A DNA stretch of 64,000 nt from Prostheceraeus crozeri. Its lineage: Eukaryota > Platyhelminthes > Polycladida > Euryleptidae. Below are positions 1 through 11,422 of the stretch, one piece after another. Location of the stretch: contig CAJQUW010005321.1 in NCBI GenBank assembly GCA_907163375.1, positions 1 through 64,000 on the forward strand, given 5' to 3'. How positions within the stretch are numbered: the first letter of the stretch is position 1; each line of letters starts with the position of its first letter. The notes below the pieces were generated by a model. That model ran no database searches and was not told the origin of the DNA. It was given only the letters and a program-made list of their open reading frames with translations. The position numbers were made by a program, and so were the translations under genes.

Positions 1-648
1 CGTTCTATTCATTGATGACAAACTCAATTTCAAAAAGATTATACCAAGTAAAAAGATATCTTCAGCAGAGCGTTGATGTCTGGTCAGTAGGATTTAAAAT
101 TGAAAATTCTGGTCAATTTATTTATCTAAACGACTGGCGTCATTATCCATCGAATGGTGTACAGCGCTACGCTAACCTGATGTGACTGACAGGCCACCAT
201 AGATAACAGGCGACTAGACATCTTATTAGATATGATAAACATATCAAAACAAATTCTTAGTATTGTACATCACCATGGCATAAGTTAGGAGCATTATTAT
301 CGCTTCTCTGATTGAGTAGAATCATCTTAATCTGAACAAAATGAATCACCATGTTTGCAAGTGGCAATTTTTGACAGTGATGAAATTACATTTGATAAAA
401 TTTTTCAAGTTTCGATTTGTGCAACGATAATAAAACGGTCTCGTTGGTATTACAAATACATCTTATGACACAAAAGTATCACAAACCTATGCGTTTGATA
501 AAATTTCTCACTTTCTGAGATTGATATGGATATTCAACTTTTCAGGATTGTCTCTGAATGAAGCCCTTATCTGGGCGCATGCCACTGGATGATGTAAATC
601 AGCAAGTAATACACTATAAGAATGACGGCGACCACCAAATGAGATTCA
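1..648. other. No gene seen
   Basis: AT-rich sequence downstream (in minus-strand terms) of the candidate terminal exon at 649-777. No exon with paired splice sites, no repeat and no RNA gene was seen on either strand. Confidence 0.4.
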
Positions 649-777
649 TCATTGAACTCGCAGCCGGATTCTCACAACCCTTTTCCTGGAAAGCACTGAC
701 GAACACTCGTATCGGAGAGCAGCCTTGATGGTCCGTATTTGGCCCGGTGCAAGCAGCGCAGCTTCCATATCTTCGTC
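649..777 (-). CDS. Candidate terminal exon of the unrecognised host gene at 1.6-4.6 kb
   Basis: On the minus strand a pyrimidine-rich acceptor ending ...ttcctattgccag opens a 43-codon frame (DEDMEAALLAPGQIRT...) that ends with TGA at 649-651. It starts in phase 0, the phase in which every upstream exon of this gene ends, so it could be the last coding exon. A weak internal donor (AGG|GTTGTG) would be the alternative. No domain is recognised and there is no protein-level support, so the call rests on splice site and phase only. Confidence 0.35.
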   Translation of the reverse strand, partial: DEDMEAALLAPGQIRTIKAALRYECSSVLSRKRVVRIRLRVQ

Positions 778-1575
778 CTGGCAATAGGAATTTAGACTTC
801 ATTTCAACCATAATTGATCTCAACTCCACAAACAAATAGTATCAGATGTAACAATTTTCAGTGAACATATGAGCGTGAAGCTGTCATGTGTTATGTGGGG
901 TGTAACTTAAGTGTAGGGCAAAACAGAGGCCTTGCACAGAAAATATATCGAACCATTGGATATAGTGTCACAGATGCTACCATTGATTCTTTAACGATCG
1001 TTTCTCTGAATTATCGCTACATCACAAGTATTTTTAGAGGGAGGCCGACTCAAAAAGACTTATAATAAGCAAAATAAGGACACATTTACATTTATCACGT
1101 GTATAGATTGTCAGTGGTTTTTTTCGAGTTGAAGACACTCTGCGATCTATGATCGTCTTCAATCCACTTGCAACCGCGTATCGTTGAATCTTATCGATGG
1201 ACGTATTTAGCGGTCAATGAGAATACTAGCAATGACTAGGAAACATCCGTCTAAATTCATCAACAAGAAGTCGGAGTAGTAACGTAGTCAGTCGGGCGGC
1301 AATGAGTCGTAGAAACCGACCGCAAATAAGTTTCGGTTGAGAATCGCACCAAATTCGGATTGGATGGGCGTTGCTTTTTCTATATCTCAATCTGTTAAAA
1401 AAACAACATCACCTATTTCAGCAGCTCAAAAAACTACAACGTTTCAATCATTTCAATTTGACAAGAAAAACTGAAACTTATAAACTAGAACAAAAGTGAT
1501 TTATTACCAGAGCAGCAAATGATTCAATTTGATTCAGTAACATAAAAGCAATAATTTCGTATGTAAATAACTTAC
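778..1575. other. Intron-like stretch without recognisable exon
   Basis: AT-rich sequence between the candidate last exon and the exon at 1576-1638. No further acceptor/donor pair in the matching phase was found. Presumed intron of the minus-strand gene. Confidence 0.3.
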
Positions 1576-1638
1576 AGTTGTCTGATAACCATAGTGAGCG
1601 GCTTTCGGAGAACTATAGTCCTTCAACTCCATAAAAAT
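1576..1638 (-). CDS. Exon, unrecognised host gene
   Basis: 63-bp phase-0 exon. The acceptor is a T-run ending ttttttag; the donor is the strong site ACT|GTAAGTTATT. It encodes 21 residues beginning IFMELKDYSSPKAAHYGYQ. Confidence 0.7.
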
Positions 1639-4553
1639 CTAAAAAATTGGGTCGAAAGTTGTTCTAACGTTTAAGCTCTGAAGCACATCGATATAGTTCT
1701 ACAAACGTGCACATGAATACAATGAAATTTCAGCTACATTATTGGCTTTATAAAACTTTCTGATGGTGGTATTTATTATGCTAACTAGCTCATCCTCATA
1801 CTTTCCATTATACTTGCGCGCAAATGCAGTTGAATTCTGGTGGAATTATCAGTGAGGACACGAAGGAGAGTATCAAATGATATACCTGAAATGTTTTCAT
1901 TTCAATAATATTATTTCGCAATGTACAGGTAGGCCTATACGTTCTTTAAAGAGTATATTTACGCCTTGCTGCTTTCCAATTGCTAACTAGAAAGTGAAAT
2001 GTACATTAAAGAAGCTACTTAATTGGTTCTTTTGACTCATGAAATTGTAAATTACGTAGTAGGATTTAAATAATATCCAGTTTGAAAACTTTTATCTGTC
2101 TGATTCATTGATTATCATAACTACGACTCAAATTTATAAGAATGATGCACTAAAAACCTTTAAATCAATCTATAGGCTACTTTGTTTAGCTTACCGCACA
2201 TGGAGAATGCAAAAAAAATGTAGCTTAAAAATAAGAAAATGTACTTTTTCAAAACAGGTATATTTTTTGGTGAAAAGTTAAGAAAAAACAAAAAGTCACG
2301 AAAGCCTAGGTTGAACGAAGTAGTTTTAAAAGTAAAAATCGACCCTCCCCCGGTATGGATAGAGTCAATCGACAGTCCCAAGATGTTTACTGGTAGGTAG
2401 ACACATCGAGGAATGATCCGATGATTAGTAGCCAAATACCGTTACTATGAATTGTAGTGACTAGATAATTGCATGCTAAGCAACGTAGATGAACTTTATG
2501 AAGCATGGAATGAAGACATCAATTAGTCCAGCATTAAGTTGTGAGCAGACTGAAGATGAATAGTTCGCCGTAAAGATGAAATAGTTCATTTCGTTACTTA
2601 TGGCTAAAACTTAAACAATTTTGGCTCAAATATTTACCTTCGTGTTAAGCAGAAGTTGGTCGGTCTCCATGACCTTTTCTATGACAACTTCTCCGCTAAT
2701 CGACCCCTTCGATACACAGTAAGTTGATGGCTTCTTGCGAAATCCGTGAAGTTTCGTAAAACTCCTTTGTCGTAGTAGATTGGGAACAGACACCAAAACC
2801 TTTTCCACTTTTTCCTACAAATGAAAAAAATAATTCACTATTTGCATTTTTGGCTGCTAATTTTTGATAAACACAACGATCAAAGATCCGACATTTTCTG
2901 AAGTTCATATACACATATTATTTGATATTACGTTTCATACATGCATTTTGTCATAAAACTCTACTAAGGTTGTAAAAACATGTTATTTTTTATAAAAAAA
3001 CACGTGTTTTCTAATTTTCATTTGCTTTTTAAATCAAAAGGATATAATGCTACTAATTATTCAAAATGATTAATACCGACACCTGTGCAACTTCATATGT
3101 TCAATGAAACATATTGATGGGTTAACAATAAAACAGGTTAATAAATAAACCAAGAATTTAAACTTTTTTGGCGATGATCATGATGGTTCAATGATGTGTG
3201 TACCATCAATCTTGAATGCTATTATACATGTTTCTTCATTCATGAGAGTGATAGAGAGATGACTATTGAGCACAAGTTGCAATTGACAATCAATTATCTG
3301 ATTCCACTGTTTCTTGAAATTGGGGTAAAAAATAACCCATGTGAAATATCATCTCAAAATTGATAATTTAGAGGTAGTCCACGGACCTCAAAGTAGGCCA
3401 ACTTTGCAAAAGAATGGCATTTTTGATGTGTTTTTCAATTTTGTTGCCAAGTTATTTTTGATACACTGAACCTGAATTAAGAGAGGCGTACTTAAGAAAA
3501 AGACCATCCAAAATCATCTAATTGCTTGGGGTAGGGTGGATTGGGGTAAAAGCGACTGGAAAATGTGAAATTTATTTTATCTATTTCTTATGGTTCTGCT
3601 TTTTGTCAAATTAAAGGTTGACTGCGTGTAGGTACAAGTAATGGTAAGCTTTTAATACTGGGGTCGTTGAGATTGTGAGCGATGTTCAGTTCGTGCAAAT
3701 GAGACGGAAGTTATTAGTACTTTGATGTAACAATTTCATTTTTTGAGTAAACATTTATGAAATGCAAATCATGTCTGATGGTAAAGATAAGTTGGATATA
3801 TGGTTAACATACTGTTACTAACTTACCCAAGAATCCTGACAACCGTTCTGGACTTTAATGGTCGCTTTTAAACGCGTGTAAAATTCTTTTCGATCCACTG
3901 CATTAGTTTGTGAGGGAATATGTGATTCACAAAATGCAATTATAGCATTTTTGAAGTCTCTTTCGTACATATGATTTCCATCCTTCACGAAAGATGTCGC
4001 GCGGTGGGATAAATAAGTCGCCAATATGTCACTCATATGGGTGCCAAACGGTGCCGAACAAATCTGAAATTCAAATAATTGGTTTTAAAGAGAAAGCACA
4101 GCCCTACGACCTACACCTAGCATGTTTCTATTAATCATTTAATGACAGCTAGGTTACAGAGATAAAGTAATTGACTAATATCAATATAAAAACTCAAGCA
4201 TCTAAATTAGATATCTATAACTTTTTACTTCTGTGTGGTTAAGTGTTCATTTTTTTCTGATGGCTAATTGAAACTCATTCACTTTACTTAGAAATAGATT
4301 GAAACGCAGCTAACCGGAATTTGCACTTCAGCTGAACTGTAGCTTAGCTAAAACTTTATTCTCTTTACCAACTTTGTTACTATAGCTATGGTCGAAATGC
4401 TGCGATTTAGCGTTAAACATCAAATCAAAACATCAATTACTATTGCCGTAAGCTCGACATTTTTCTCTTTAAGGAGAATAGGAAATACTTCTGGAGAAAC
4501 GACACAACCCATCCATTGAAGTTCAGTAATACTCTTCCCGAATTTCATCGAAA
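1576..4553 (-). CDS. Multi-exon host gene, product not recognised (partial)
   Basis: Five minus-strand exons can be read: 4441-4553, 3827-4063, 2638-2814, 1738-1836 and 1576-1638. Each is bounded by AG acceptors and GT donors. Lengths are 113, 237, 177, 99 and 63 bp; after the first (which starts in phase 1) all junctions are phase 0 and the frame stays open for about 230 residues. The product is mixed polar and hydrophobic with scattered Cys, and includes stretches such as MKFGKSITELQWMGCVVS, HRATSFVKDGNHMYERDF and YNGKYEDELVSIINTTIRKF. I saw no signal peptide or membrane segment in these exons. The 5' end lies upstream of 4553 and was not found. I do not recognise the family and propose no function. 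The splice signals and phase continuity make a real gene likely. Confidence 0.7.
1738..1836 (-). CDS. Exon, unrecognised host gene
   Basis: 99-bp phase-0 exon encoding 33 residues (NSTAFARKYNGKYEDELVSI then INTTIRKFYKANN). The acceptor ends ccaccag and the donor is AAT|GTAGCTG, weaker than its neighbours. A second acceptor 48 bp upstream (acatttcag) opens other frames and could be used instead, so this exon's borders are the least certain of the set. Confidence 0.55.
2638..2814 (-). CDS. Exon, unrecognised host gene
   Basis: 177-bp phase-0 exon: acceptor ...catttgtag, donor AAG|GTAAATA. It encodes 59 residues starting EKVEKVLVSVPNLLRQRSFT, Lys/Arg-rich in the first half and Glu/Val-rich in the second. 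The frame runs on from the preceding exon without a phase change. Confidence 0.7.
3827..4063 (-). CDS. Exon, unrecognised host gene
   Basis: 237-bp phase-0 exon with the best splice signals in the gene: acceptor ...tttgaatttcag, donor TGG|GTAAGTTAG. It encodes 79 residues (ICSAPFGTHMSDILATYLSH at its start, KVQNGCQDSW at its end) with three Cys and a charged centre. No domain recognised. Confidence 0.75.
4441..4553 (-). CDS. Exon, unrecognised host gene (most 5' found)
   Basis: 113-bp exon, phase 1 in and phase 0 out, which fits the following exon. The acceptor ends cccacttttcag and the donor is ATA|GTAATT. It encodes about 37 residues (SMKFGKSITELQWMGCVVSP ... LKEKNVELTAI). The upstream partner exon must end with one spare base and was not found. 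Confidence 0.6.
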
Positions 4554-5410
4554 CTGAAAAGTGGGCATTTATAATACTCAAAATCAGATTAGATGAAATA
4601 ATATATAAGGTTATGTTGCATTGTTTTGGTTTTTTATCTGTATTGAGATTGACTGTGATTGACTGCGGTTTGCTGCGAGACAATAAACCTTATGTATGTA
4701 GTCTTGCTGCCTTTGATGTCACATGTCTGCTGATGCTCTTTGCTTGTCTTGTCTGGTTGGCTGACAAAAAAATAGACACAAAACTGACAGGGATCTAGGG
4801 TGATTTGATCACAGAAACCCCAAGGTCATGAAGACAAGCGAACATCTCATTGAAATTCTGTGAAAAATGTTGAATCAATCTGCTTAAATCCTGACGTTGA
4901 GAGCGTCCATGAATGGTCCCTACTCATTTCCGGTTTAACTATGGCGCTGAGTGCTCATTCCGTAGATACTTTGAATGATTGAAGGATCATAAAACCCAAA
5001 TGTCATGATTATCTGAAATCGCTCCAATCCGTTTGATTATGGCAACAAAGTAATCAATTGCGCAATATCTGCATACTATTGCGCTTATTAAATTTGGTGG
5101 TCAGTCTCGGACAACTAGGTAATTGGTGGCAAAATGTCAATTTCTTAAGAAAATACCTTGTGAAGCATGCGGTTGTATACATCACACGACTCCAGTTACA
5201 TGGTGAGAAAATATGTTTCCGATCCAGTATCAACCAAGCTTATCAGAGAGGATCAATAATTTAATAAATCGCCGTAGGTGATACTTTTTTTACAATACAT
5301 GTACGTTTCATATCATAATATACTGTGTAGCAGAATAAAGGTTGGGCGATTGGTTGCTATTATACTGTTCACCACAGATACTTTAGCTTACTTTTCTAAA
5401 TTTTTGATCA
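4554..5410. other. No gene seen
   Basis: AT-rich sequence, probably intron or flank of the gene to its left. Short open frames here have no splice support and no recognisable protein content. Confidence 0.3.
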
Positions 5411-6226
5411 TTACCGTACCTTCCCCATATAAGGCGCGACTTTTTTACTCGGAAACAGCCAATGCGCCTTATCTGCGGAGTGCCCACTATCTAAGGTCAA
5501 AATTAGACTTCTAAGTTCGGTAAAGGATTGGTACTGGTAGGCATTTCATTCGAAAATATCATGAGAGCAAGTGCCCTAGAAAACGGTTATTCGAAGTGGC
5601 TTTAAGAGACGGGGTGTCATTTTCTTCGAGAGATTCAGCCGACCCAGTATCATAAGGAACATTGCTTCCGAACATAAGCGAAACCTCCATTCAAGTATGC
5701 CTAAGCTAATAGTGATTTTTGATTACTTGCGGTCGAACAATGATTGTAACACTGAAACGATTCCTTGATATCAGATACCGAAGTGAATATTGTAGTGAGG
5801 CCGTGAAATTTCCTACCTGTAGTTGAATCAAACATTCATTTCAAACACAAGACTCCGACATGCTAGATTTTGTTGGCATAGGCGGCCGTATGCTATAGGA
5901 ATAATTCATGGGCTATCATGTGAAACATGCTTGTCGATCCGATATCCTTCGTGGTTTTTTTCAGATATTATGGCAACATCAACCATGATAATAATCGTAG
6001 GCATACTTTTGGCTTATTCCCATAAACCAATTGATAGTACATGTACATTTATCGGGGAATTAGTTACAATTATTGATTCCTTATCGACAAGGGATTTATC
6101 TGAAAGTCATAGCCTCGTACACCATGTAGCGCTCCTTATACGCGAAGTGCCGCCTTATCTGGTTTGTCATCGGCTTCGTGCGCCCTATGCGCGGATGCGC
6201 GCTTATTAGCCGGAAATTTGCGGTAA
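5411..6226. mobile_element. Short non-autonomous element with taccgt/ataaggcgcg ends
   Basis: The left end (from 5411, attaccgtaccttcccc then atataaggcgcgac) is matched in inverted orientation by the right end near 6187-6226 (...gcgcgcttattagccgg then aaatttgcggtaat). This gives imperfect terminal inverted repeats of about 30 bp around 0.8 kb. Inside, especially near both ends, short G+C-rich words of the type 'cttatNtgcgg' recur. There is no transposase frame. From memory, ends of this kind ('taccgtatttt...ataaggcgc') are common in non-autonomous repeats of fish and marine invertebrates; I cannot assign a superfamily. The 128-residue open frame at 5823-6209 lies inside and looks fortuitous. 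Confidence 0.55.
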
Positions 6227-8530
6227 TTAGTATACTCGACATAAATAATTTCAAAATTATACTGAGCCTAGGCTACCTTCGAGAGATTTTCCAGTTCCAA
6301 CATCAGCGCAAATAATTCATAGGACTATAATAAAAATTGAACGAATGTCTAAACAATTTCTCGACTATACGGCAGTCTCAACGTCGTCGAGTGATTTCTG
6401 CACTCCTTCCGATGTATTTATGAAAAAAAAACGGTCATCACTATACACCAGACGCAGCTCCTTCGACTGATTCGTCACTGCATACCGATGTTGCCATAAT
6501 ACGAACCAATATTACGAATTCAGCCAACATTGGCTTGTAATCTCACGAAAATACGTTTATATATCCACGACGTAACTGAAAAAAGACCGTTGTTGTACTA
6601 TTCGAATTTTCACTCTCCTAATTGTTCATGGCTCGAACTTTCCATCCACCGTGTTGTGCGAATATCCATTTCGATAATTAAGACGGCATGCGTATCTTTA
6701 TGTACAATAAATGGAAAACTTTGAACACTCGTCGGATTGCAATTGTGTGATTATTCAGCTAGTCTTACTAACTGATCTTAAAATATAATTACTTACTGTA
6801 ATATATATCACTTTTAGACAAAGATATCGTTCAATTTAACAACATAAAAAATTACTGATATATTGAACGATCAGTTATTACTTACCACTTTCATAAAATC
6901 TGTCAGCAGTCCTCCTTTTCAATAATATTTAGCTAGTTCCATCACAAAACGTAACTTTTGACACTTTCTCATCTTCAAACAACAGATCGGATCGAATTAA
7001 TGATGCAGTCACATTTACACCAATACGAAACACAATATTTTCTTATGATTGCATAATTAATACTTACAAAAAATAACTACAAACAAACCACTTCCAGAAA
7101 TGGTATATATCTCTCGAAATTCCATGTGGAATTTCATATAGCACAATCAAGGAAAGAAGTGACATTGAATTGATCATTCCTTATTAGATACCTAGCATCC
7201 AAACCCTGTTTAAATCCACCAAACGCCAACTTAATCCATTTTTTTGCCTGAGAGTTAATTATCCGCCTAACTCAATTTAAGGCTGAATATTTATTGCATA
7301 ACTTAATGCAACAGGAATAAACATGAACAAATAAAGCTTATGTCATTCTGACTAGAGATTATTGACAATCTGCTCCTTGCACAGAAGCCTAATGTCATGG
7401 AGGAAGAGTCCCATCAATAACATTGGATTGGAATATATTTCTCGTTGGATTCTTATATTTCAATGACACAGCCAAAATCTACCGCCCTATCGGCCGAACA
7501 ACATAACATTTGAACTGTAGAAAGACCATTGCACTAAACTAATAGAAAATTGGGAAAGCCAGTAATTCATAGAAACTAATTCAGAACACATATTGACTAT
7601 CAACTTGCTTGATCCCTTACGCTTGTAAATATAAATTTTATAACAATTGTTGATATATATCATGGAACTACTAAAAAAGATAGCAATTCATATTGCTTTT
7701 GATATCCCATCATTTTTGATAAAAACATCATTCAACCTATAACATATTTTTATTGTTCTCCCCTGTTCACAACAAAAATATTAGATAATTTTGTGCATAA
7801 CATATATATATTTCATTTATACTAAAATTAAGCGAAAATTATTTGGTTTAGCCGCACAAATAAAAATGCATCCAAGCATTTTGATATGTTTGAACTTAAA
7901 AAGAACACTAAACTATATTATTCACTAAAAAATCTTTTGACATCATATATAGCATGAATGTTTTATAAAAATGCCATCTGATTTAAACTACTTCGTATAG
8001 GAATATTTATGCAAAACTCTGATTAATCAAAATGTTCATCGTCAATTTGAAAAGGATATTTGAGTTTCTCCACTAACTTTTGAGGTGATTCTCTCAACTT
8101 TCAAAACATACAAAGAGAACTGATACAACATTGCCACCATAAGCATAGGCTATTCCTGTTTCTCAATGCCTAATATCAAACAAATCAACCTCAAGCACGC
8201 GTAAAAAATCACAAAAACCAGAGACATCTCTCGACGACAAAGAAGGCGCGGCTAGTCTACCCAATATCAATTTTTTTCATTCAACAACCCTTCAAGGAAA
8301 GATACGACCATGTCAAACAAATCCAACAAAACTGTGAAAAGATTCAGTTTGACACAAATACTTTCAATGTTCGGTCAGCTCTAAAATGCAAAGAGAGAAA
8401 ACTAATACGTGACTATATTTGTAGAAAATCTTTACAACATAGGTTCAATAATATAGCAGTTTTCACAATTCAAGAAGTCGTTATCATAATAATATCTTCA
8501 CAAGGCCTAAATGCCACCACGATAAATGCA
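6227..8530. other. Intergenic or intronic AT-rich DNA, nothing recognised
   Basis: About 2.3 kb of AT-rich sequence with no long frame and no repeat found elsewhere in the window. It contains a small palindrome at about 7117-7136 (gaaattcca/tggaatttc). No exon with good signals in both directions was found. Confidence 0.3.
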
Positions 8531-8650
8531 GCTCGCGTTATACTCTAACGCAAAGTACGAAGATATTCTAACGCAAGTATAACGCATGATATTATATAAC
8601 GTCAGACTCCTAATATAAACGCCATATAACGCAAGAAAGTATCTAACGTC
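8530..8650. repeat. Cluster of TAACGC/TAACGT words
   Basis: In about 120 bp the word 'taacg(c/t)', usually preceded by 'ata' or 'tct', occurs around seven times in both orientations (gcgttatactctaacgca, ctaacgcaagtataacgc, tatataacgt, atataacgcaag, tctaacgtc). The density is far above background for a CpG-containing word in this AT-rich DNA. It may be a short cluster repeat or the subterminal repeats of a transposon end. Confidence 0.5.
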
Positions 8651-9199
8651 ACCTGGCTAGTTTGCTTAGCTTTTTTACAGTGTAGCATATGAAGGAACCA
8701 ATTTGAAAAAGAAGAAATATTCCATGGCTTTTTACCAAAACATGATACATGTAGTACATAGTCATTTTAAATCGTTATCTATGGCACCAAAAATATTTTA
8801 TCATGCTAAACCAATATCACTATTCGAAATAGAATACCAAAATTGGGAAAACAGTATACCTAAGGTTGATTTGCATGATTTATCAAAGGACAAATTAAGG
8901 AAAAATATGAGAAAAAATAATGTTTGAATTTTAAAATGCTATTTATAGCATCAAGACGAAAACATTATGCAAAATGAATACCACCATTAGATTTAGAATA
9001 TCCGAATTGTATCAGGTCTTTTTGTTTGATAATTTAGGAATAATACTGGGGTGGGGGGTGGAATCCGCCCCCCTTGGTCTGAGCGTGCGTCAAATACCTT
9101 GGTATGAATAAGATTATAGAAATTTCCTGCGGTAAAATACGATCAATCTCACCGGTAAGTTACTGGTAATATTACCGGTGATTTACCACCCCTTCGAAC
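8651..9199. other. No gene seen; G-rich and TACCGGT repeat bits
   Basis: Includes a 74-codon frame at 8703-8927 with Lys-rich, low-complexity content that I do not trust. Two short repeats near its end also occur around 62.6 and 63.6 kb: a G-rich/C-rich block at about 9047-9078, and a block of 'accggtaa' words at about 9150-9180. Confidence 0.35.
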
Positions 9200-9470
9200 T
9201 ATAATGGATATCATTACAAAGTCCAATCTAAGAACTTCAAATGTTTGTGTGTTGATTCCATGTCTTTATTTAATGTTGAACATTACAAATTCCTTGGTGC
9301 TATTCTTTCCACGGACATGAAATTGAATAAACATGTGAACTATATCGTTAAAAAGGCATCTCATTGTGCGCAATCTGCGACGCTGTGGTTGTAAAAAGGG
9401 GTGTAATGTTTCTTGCCTATACCGCATTTATCCGCAGTGTTTTGACATTTCTCGTGTTTTCGCAATGCAG
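9200..9470 (+). pseudogene. LINE reverse-transcriptase thumb fragment
   Basis: Plus-strand translation gives the C-terminal reverse-transcriptase signature of non-LTR elements: '...NVEHYKFLGAILSTDMKLN' followed by 'KHVNYIVKKAS', then after a frame change 'GVMFLAYTAFIRSVLTFLVF'. This matches the known pattern H(Y/V)KFLG(V/A)...LxWxxHV.xIVKKAS...GV....L.xxYxAFIRSVL of CR1/jockey-type LINEs. Only this end survives; palm domain, endonuclease and tail are absent. At least one frameshift is present. Confidence 0.65.
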
Positions 9471-11422
9471 GTGATTACTTACTCACGGCTGCCACTCTTA
9501 TCAGAAATGAAAATCCGGAAAGTCAAATCGGAGTGGGCCCCCTAAATTACGTAGTCGTGGGTCCCCTCAAAGTAAGAAACTTACGATCATTCGATATCAC
9601 GCAACACGGTAAGTTTTGAAAGCGTTCAAGCAGACGTTGGCTCTCTTCTAATAAAGATGATTCTGAATCCTCACAGTTAGCAAGTAAATGTATAAAATCA
9701 TTACTGATGGTTATTCAATTATCAGTTTCGACAAGATGCACTTTTCAGGAGAACCGCAAGCTATTTTCAGGAGAACCGTTTTCGAAGGTTAGACAGTGTT
9801 ATTACAATGACCCCCGTACCTCCACCCAAATATCTTCATACAAAGTCCATGGTCAGCGCGGGTTAAATTGCTTGGGGCAGGCATTTTCCATAAGTCATTT
9901 TCTTTGGGAGCCATCATTGGTTTCGAGAAATCGGGAATGTATGGTTAATTCTTATTTTCTATGATGCATTAAAAAGATACCGAATCGTCAATTGAAGATA
10001 ATTTGGAGCATCTTCTGAGGATGGAATGCCAGCGCTCTACCACTGACCCATCGTAAAATATTTGTAGCTGCAAATCCTAAATCTAGGATTGGACCGTCAT
10101 GGGAGCCTTTGGAATGGATTCCGAACAACCACCAGATTTAGTACCTTGAGACATTTTTCTTTTGGACACATTTAAGAAATGGTGGATTAAGATCATCCTA
10201 TACATTGGGTAGAGCTGGAAACTTTGCACCGTTTTTGCTGGCGACGGCGATTGCGTAGAGGACAGGCTCTCGCGCTCGTTGACCCGAAATAATTAGATTG
10301 CGTTTCGGCGCAATATGTGTTTAGCAAAGAATAGTCGCTATTGGTACACTAGTGTTTCCAACTGTTTTCCGTTACTCAATAATGTAGCTTACAGAAATCG
10401 ATCATTTAATCCGTAGAATTGCTATGGCTATTAACAACTTTGGAAATTTTCACTGCTAGGGAATACGCCACGTTGCATAAACAAAAGAATTTATAACAGA
10501 TGATGCCACAGCATAAATGGACGACTAAAAGCTTTGCATTTGTTCATTGTGAGGAAACGGCGCTCTATATTGTGCTGATTATTACACATACAGGCGCTAT
10601 GAATTAATTATGCTTTTTAATTTGAAATGATGACAAGACCGGAAGGAGAATTAGTTAAGAGATCATAGCAAGAATTTGATACAATCCAGATACGGGAAAT
10701 ACCTAACATTTCGGTTTTTAGCCGTCATCAGTGCTGTATATCTGTAAATGAAATCAGTACTTCAGCCAAACAAATCATGATGCCGAAATACAGGCATCTA
10801 CAATTAATGAAATACATTGCAGTTTCAAATCTCATTTCCTCTAGAGGCTCGTTTCCAAAATTTGGGAATTTGCAAATCATTAAATATTTAATCTTGTAAA
10901 TTCATTCAGTGTCATTAGTCATGCTTCTTTGAATCTTTTGTGTTGCATATATTGGACAACATACAACAATTTTACAATCTGTGAATAATTTTCATTGATT
11001 TAATTCATTTTTCACAACAAACTTGAAAATGCGGTTAGACACTTGTTTATTGGACGTAAATAAAGAATTAGAAGATAACATGACAACTATGAGAAAAATC
11101 ATTAGTTGTCATGTTACTTTGACTTCTGTGTGTATGTTTAGATGTACATAATTATATACATCGAAACCGGTAGCACTTGTACAGGCATTGACTTTGGTTT
11201 TAATTTAGATTTTATTAGTCACTACTCTCTATCCGTTTGCTAGTTTTTGCCATACGCAGTTATACGTTATATATGTAATAAATAAATAGAATCAAAAATG
11301 GCAGATAGTAGTATAATAAATGATTAACCCAAATCAAAACATCCAAAGGTAATTCACTACCGGTAGTTTCTTCTCAGACTTTTTCAAAGGGAATCCATTA
11401 TATGTTAATATATTATATTATA
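9471..11422. other. No gene seen; tRNA-like A-box fragment and a hairpin
   Basis: AT-rich DNA. It contains a tRNA-like internal promoter A-box on the minus strand (about 10020-10052, 'gggtcagtggtagagcgc'), a direct repeat of ttttcaggagaaccg near 9743-9780, and a 13-bp perfect inverted repeat (taacatgacaact/agttgtcatgtta) at about 11075-11116. No protein-coding signal. Confidence 0.35.

Noticed and set aside
5823-6209. 128-codon open frame
   Set aside because: Lies inside the non-autonomous repeat; no recognisable content and no splice support.
6841-6965. Possible upstream exon of the first gene ending at AGTG|GTAAGT (minus)
   Set aside because: The donor is strong and the phase would fit, but no acceptor in a stop-free frame was found upstream.
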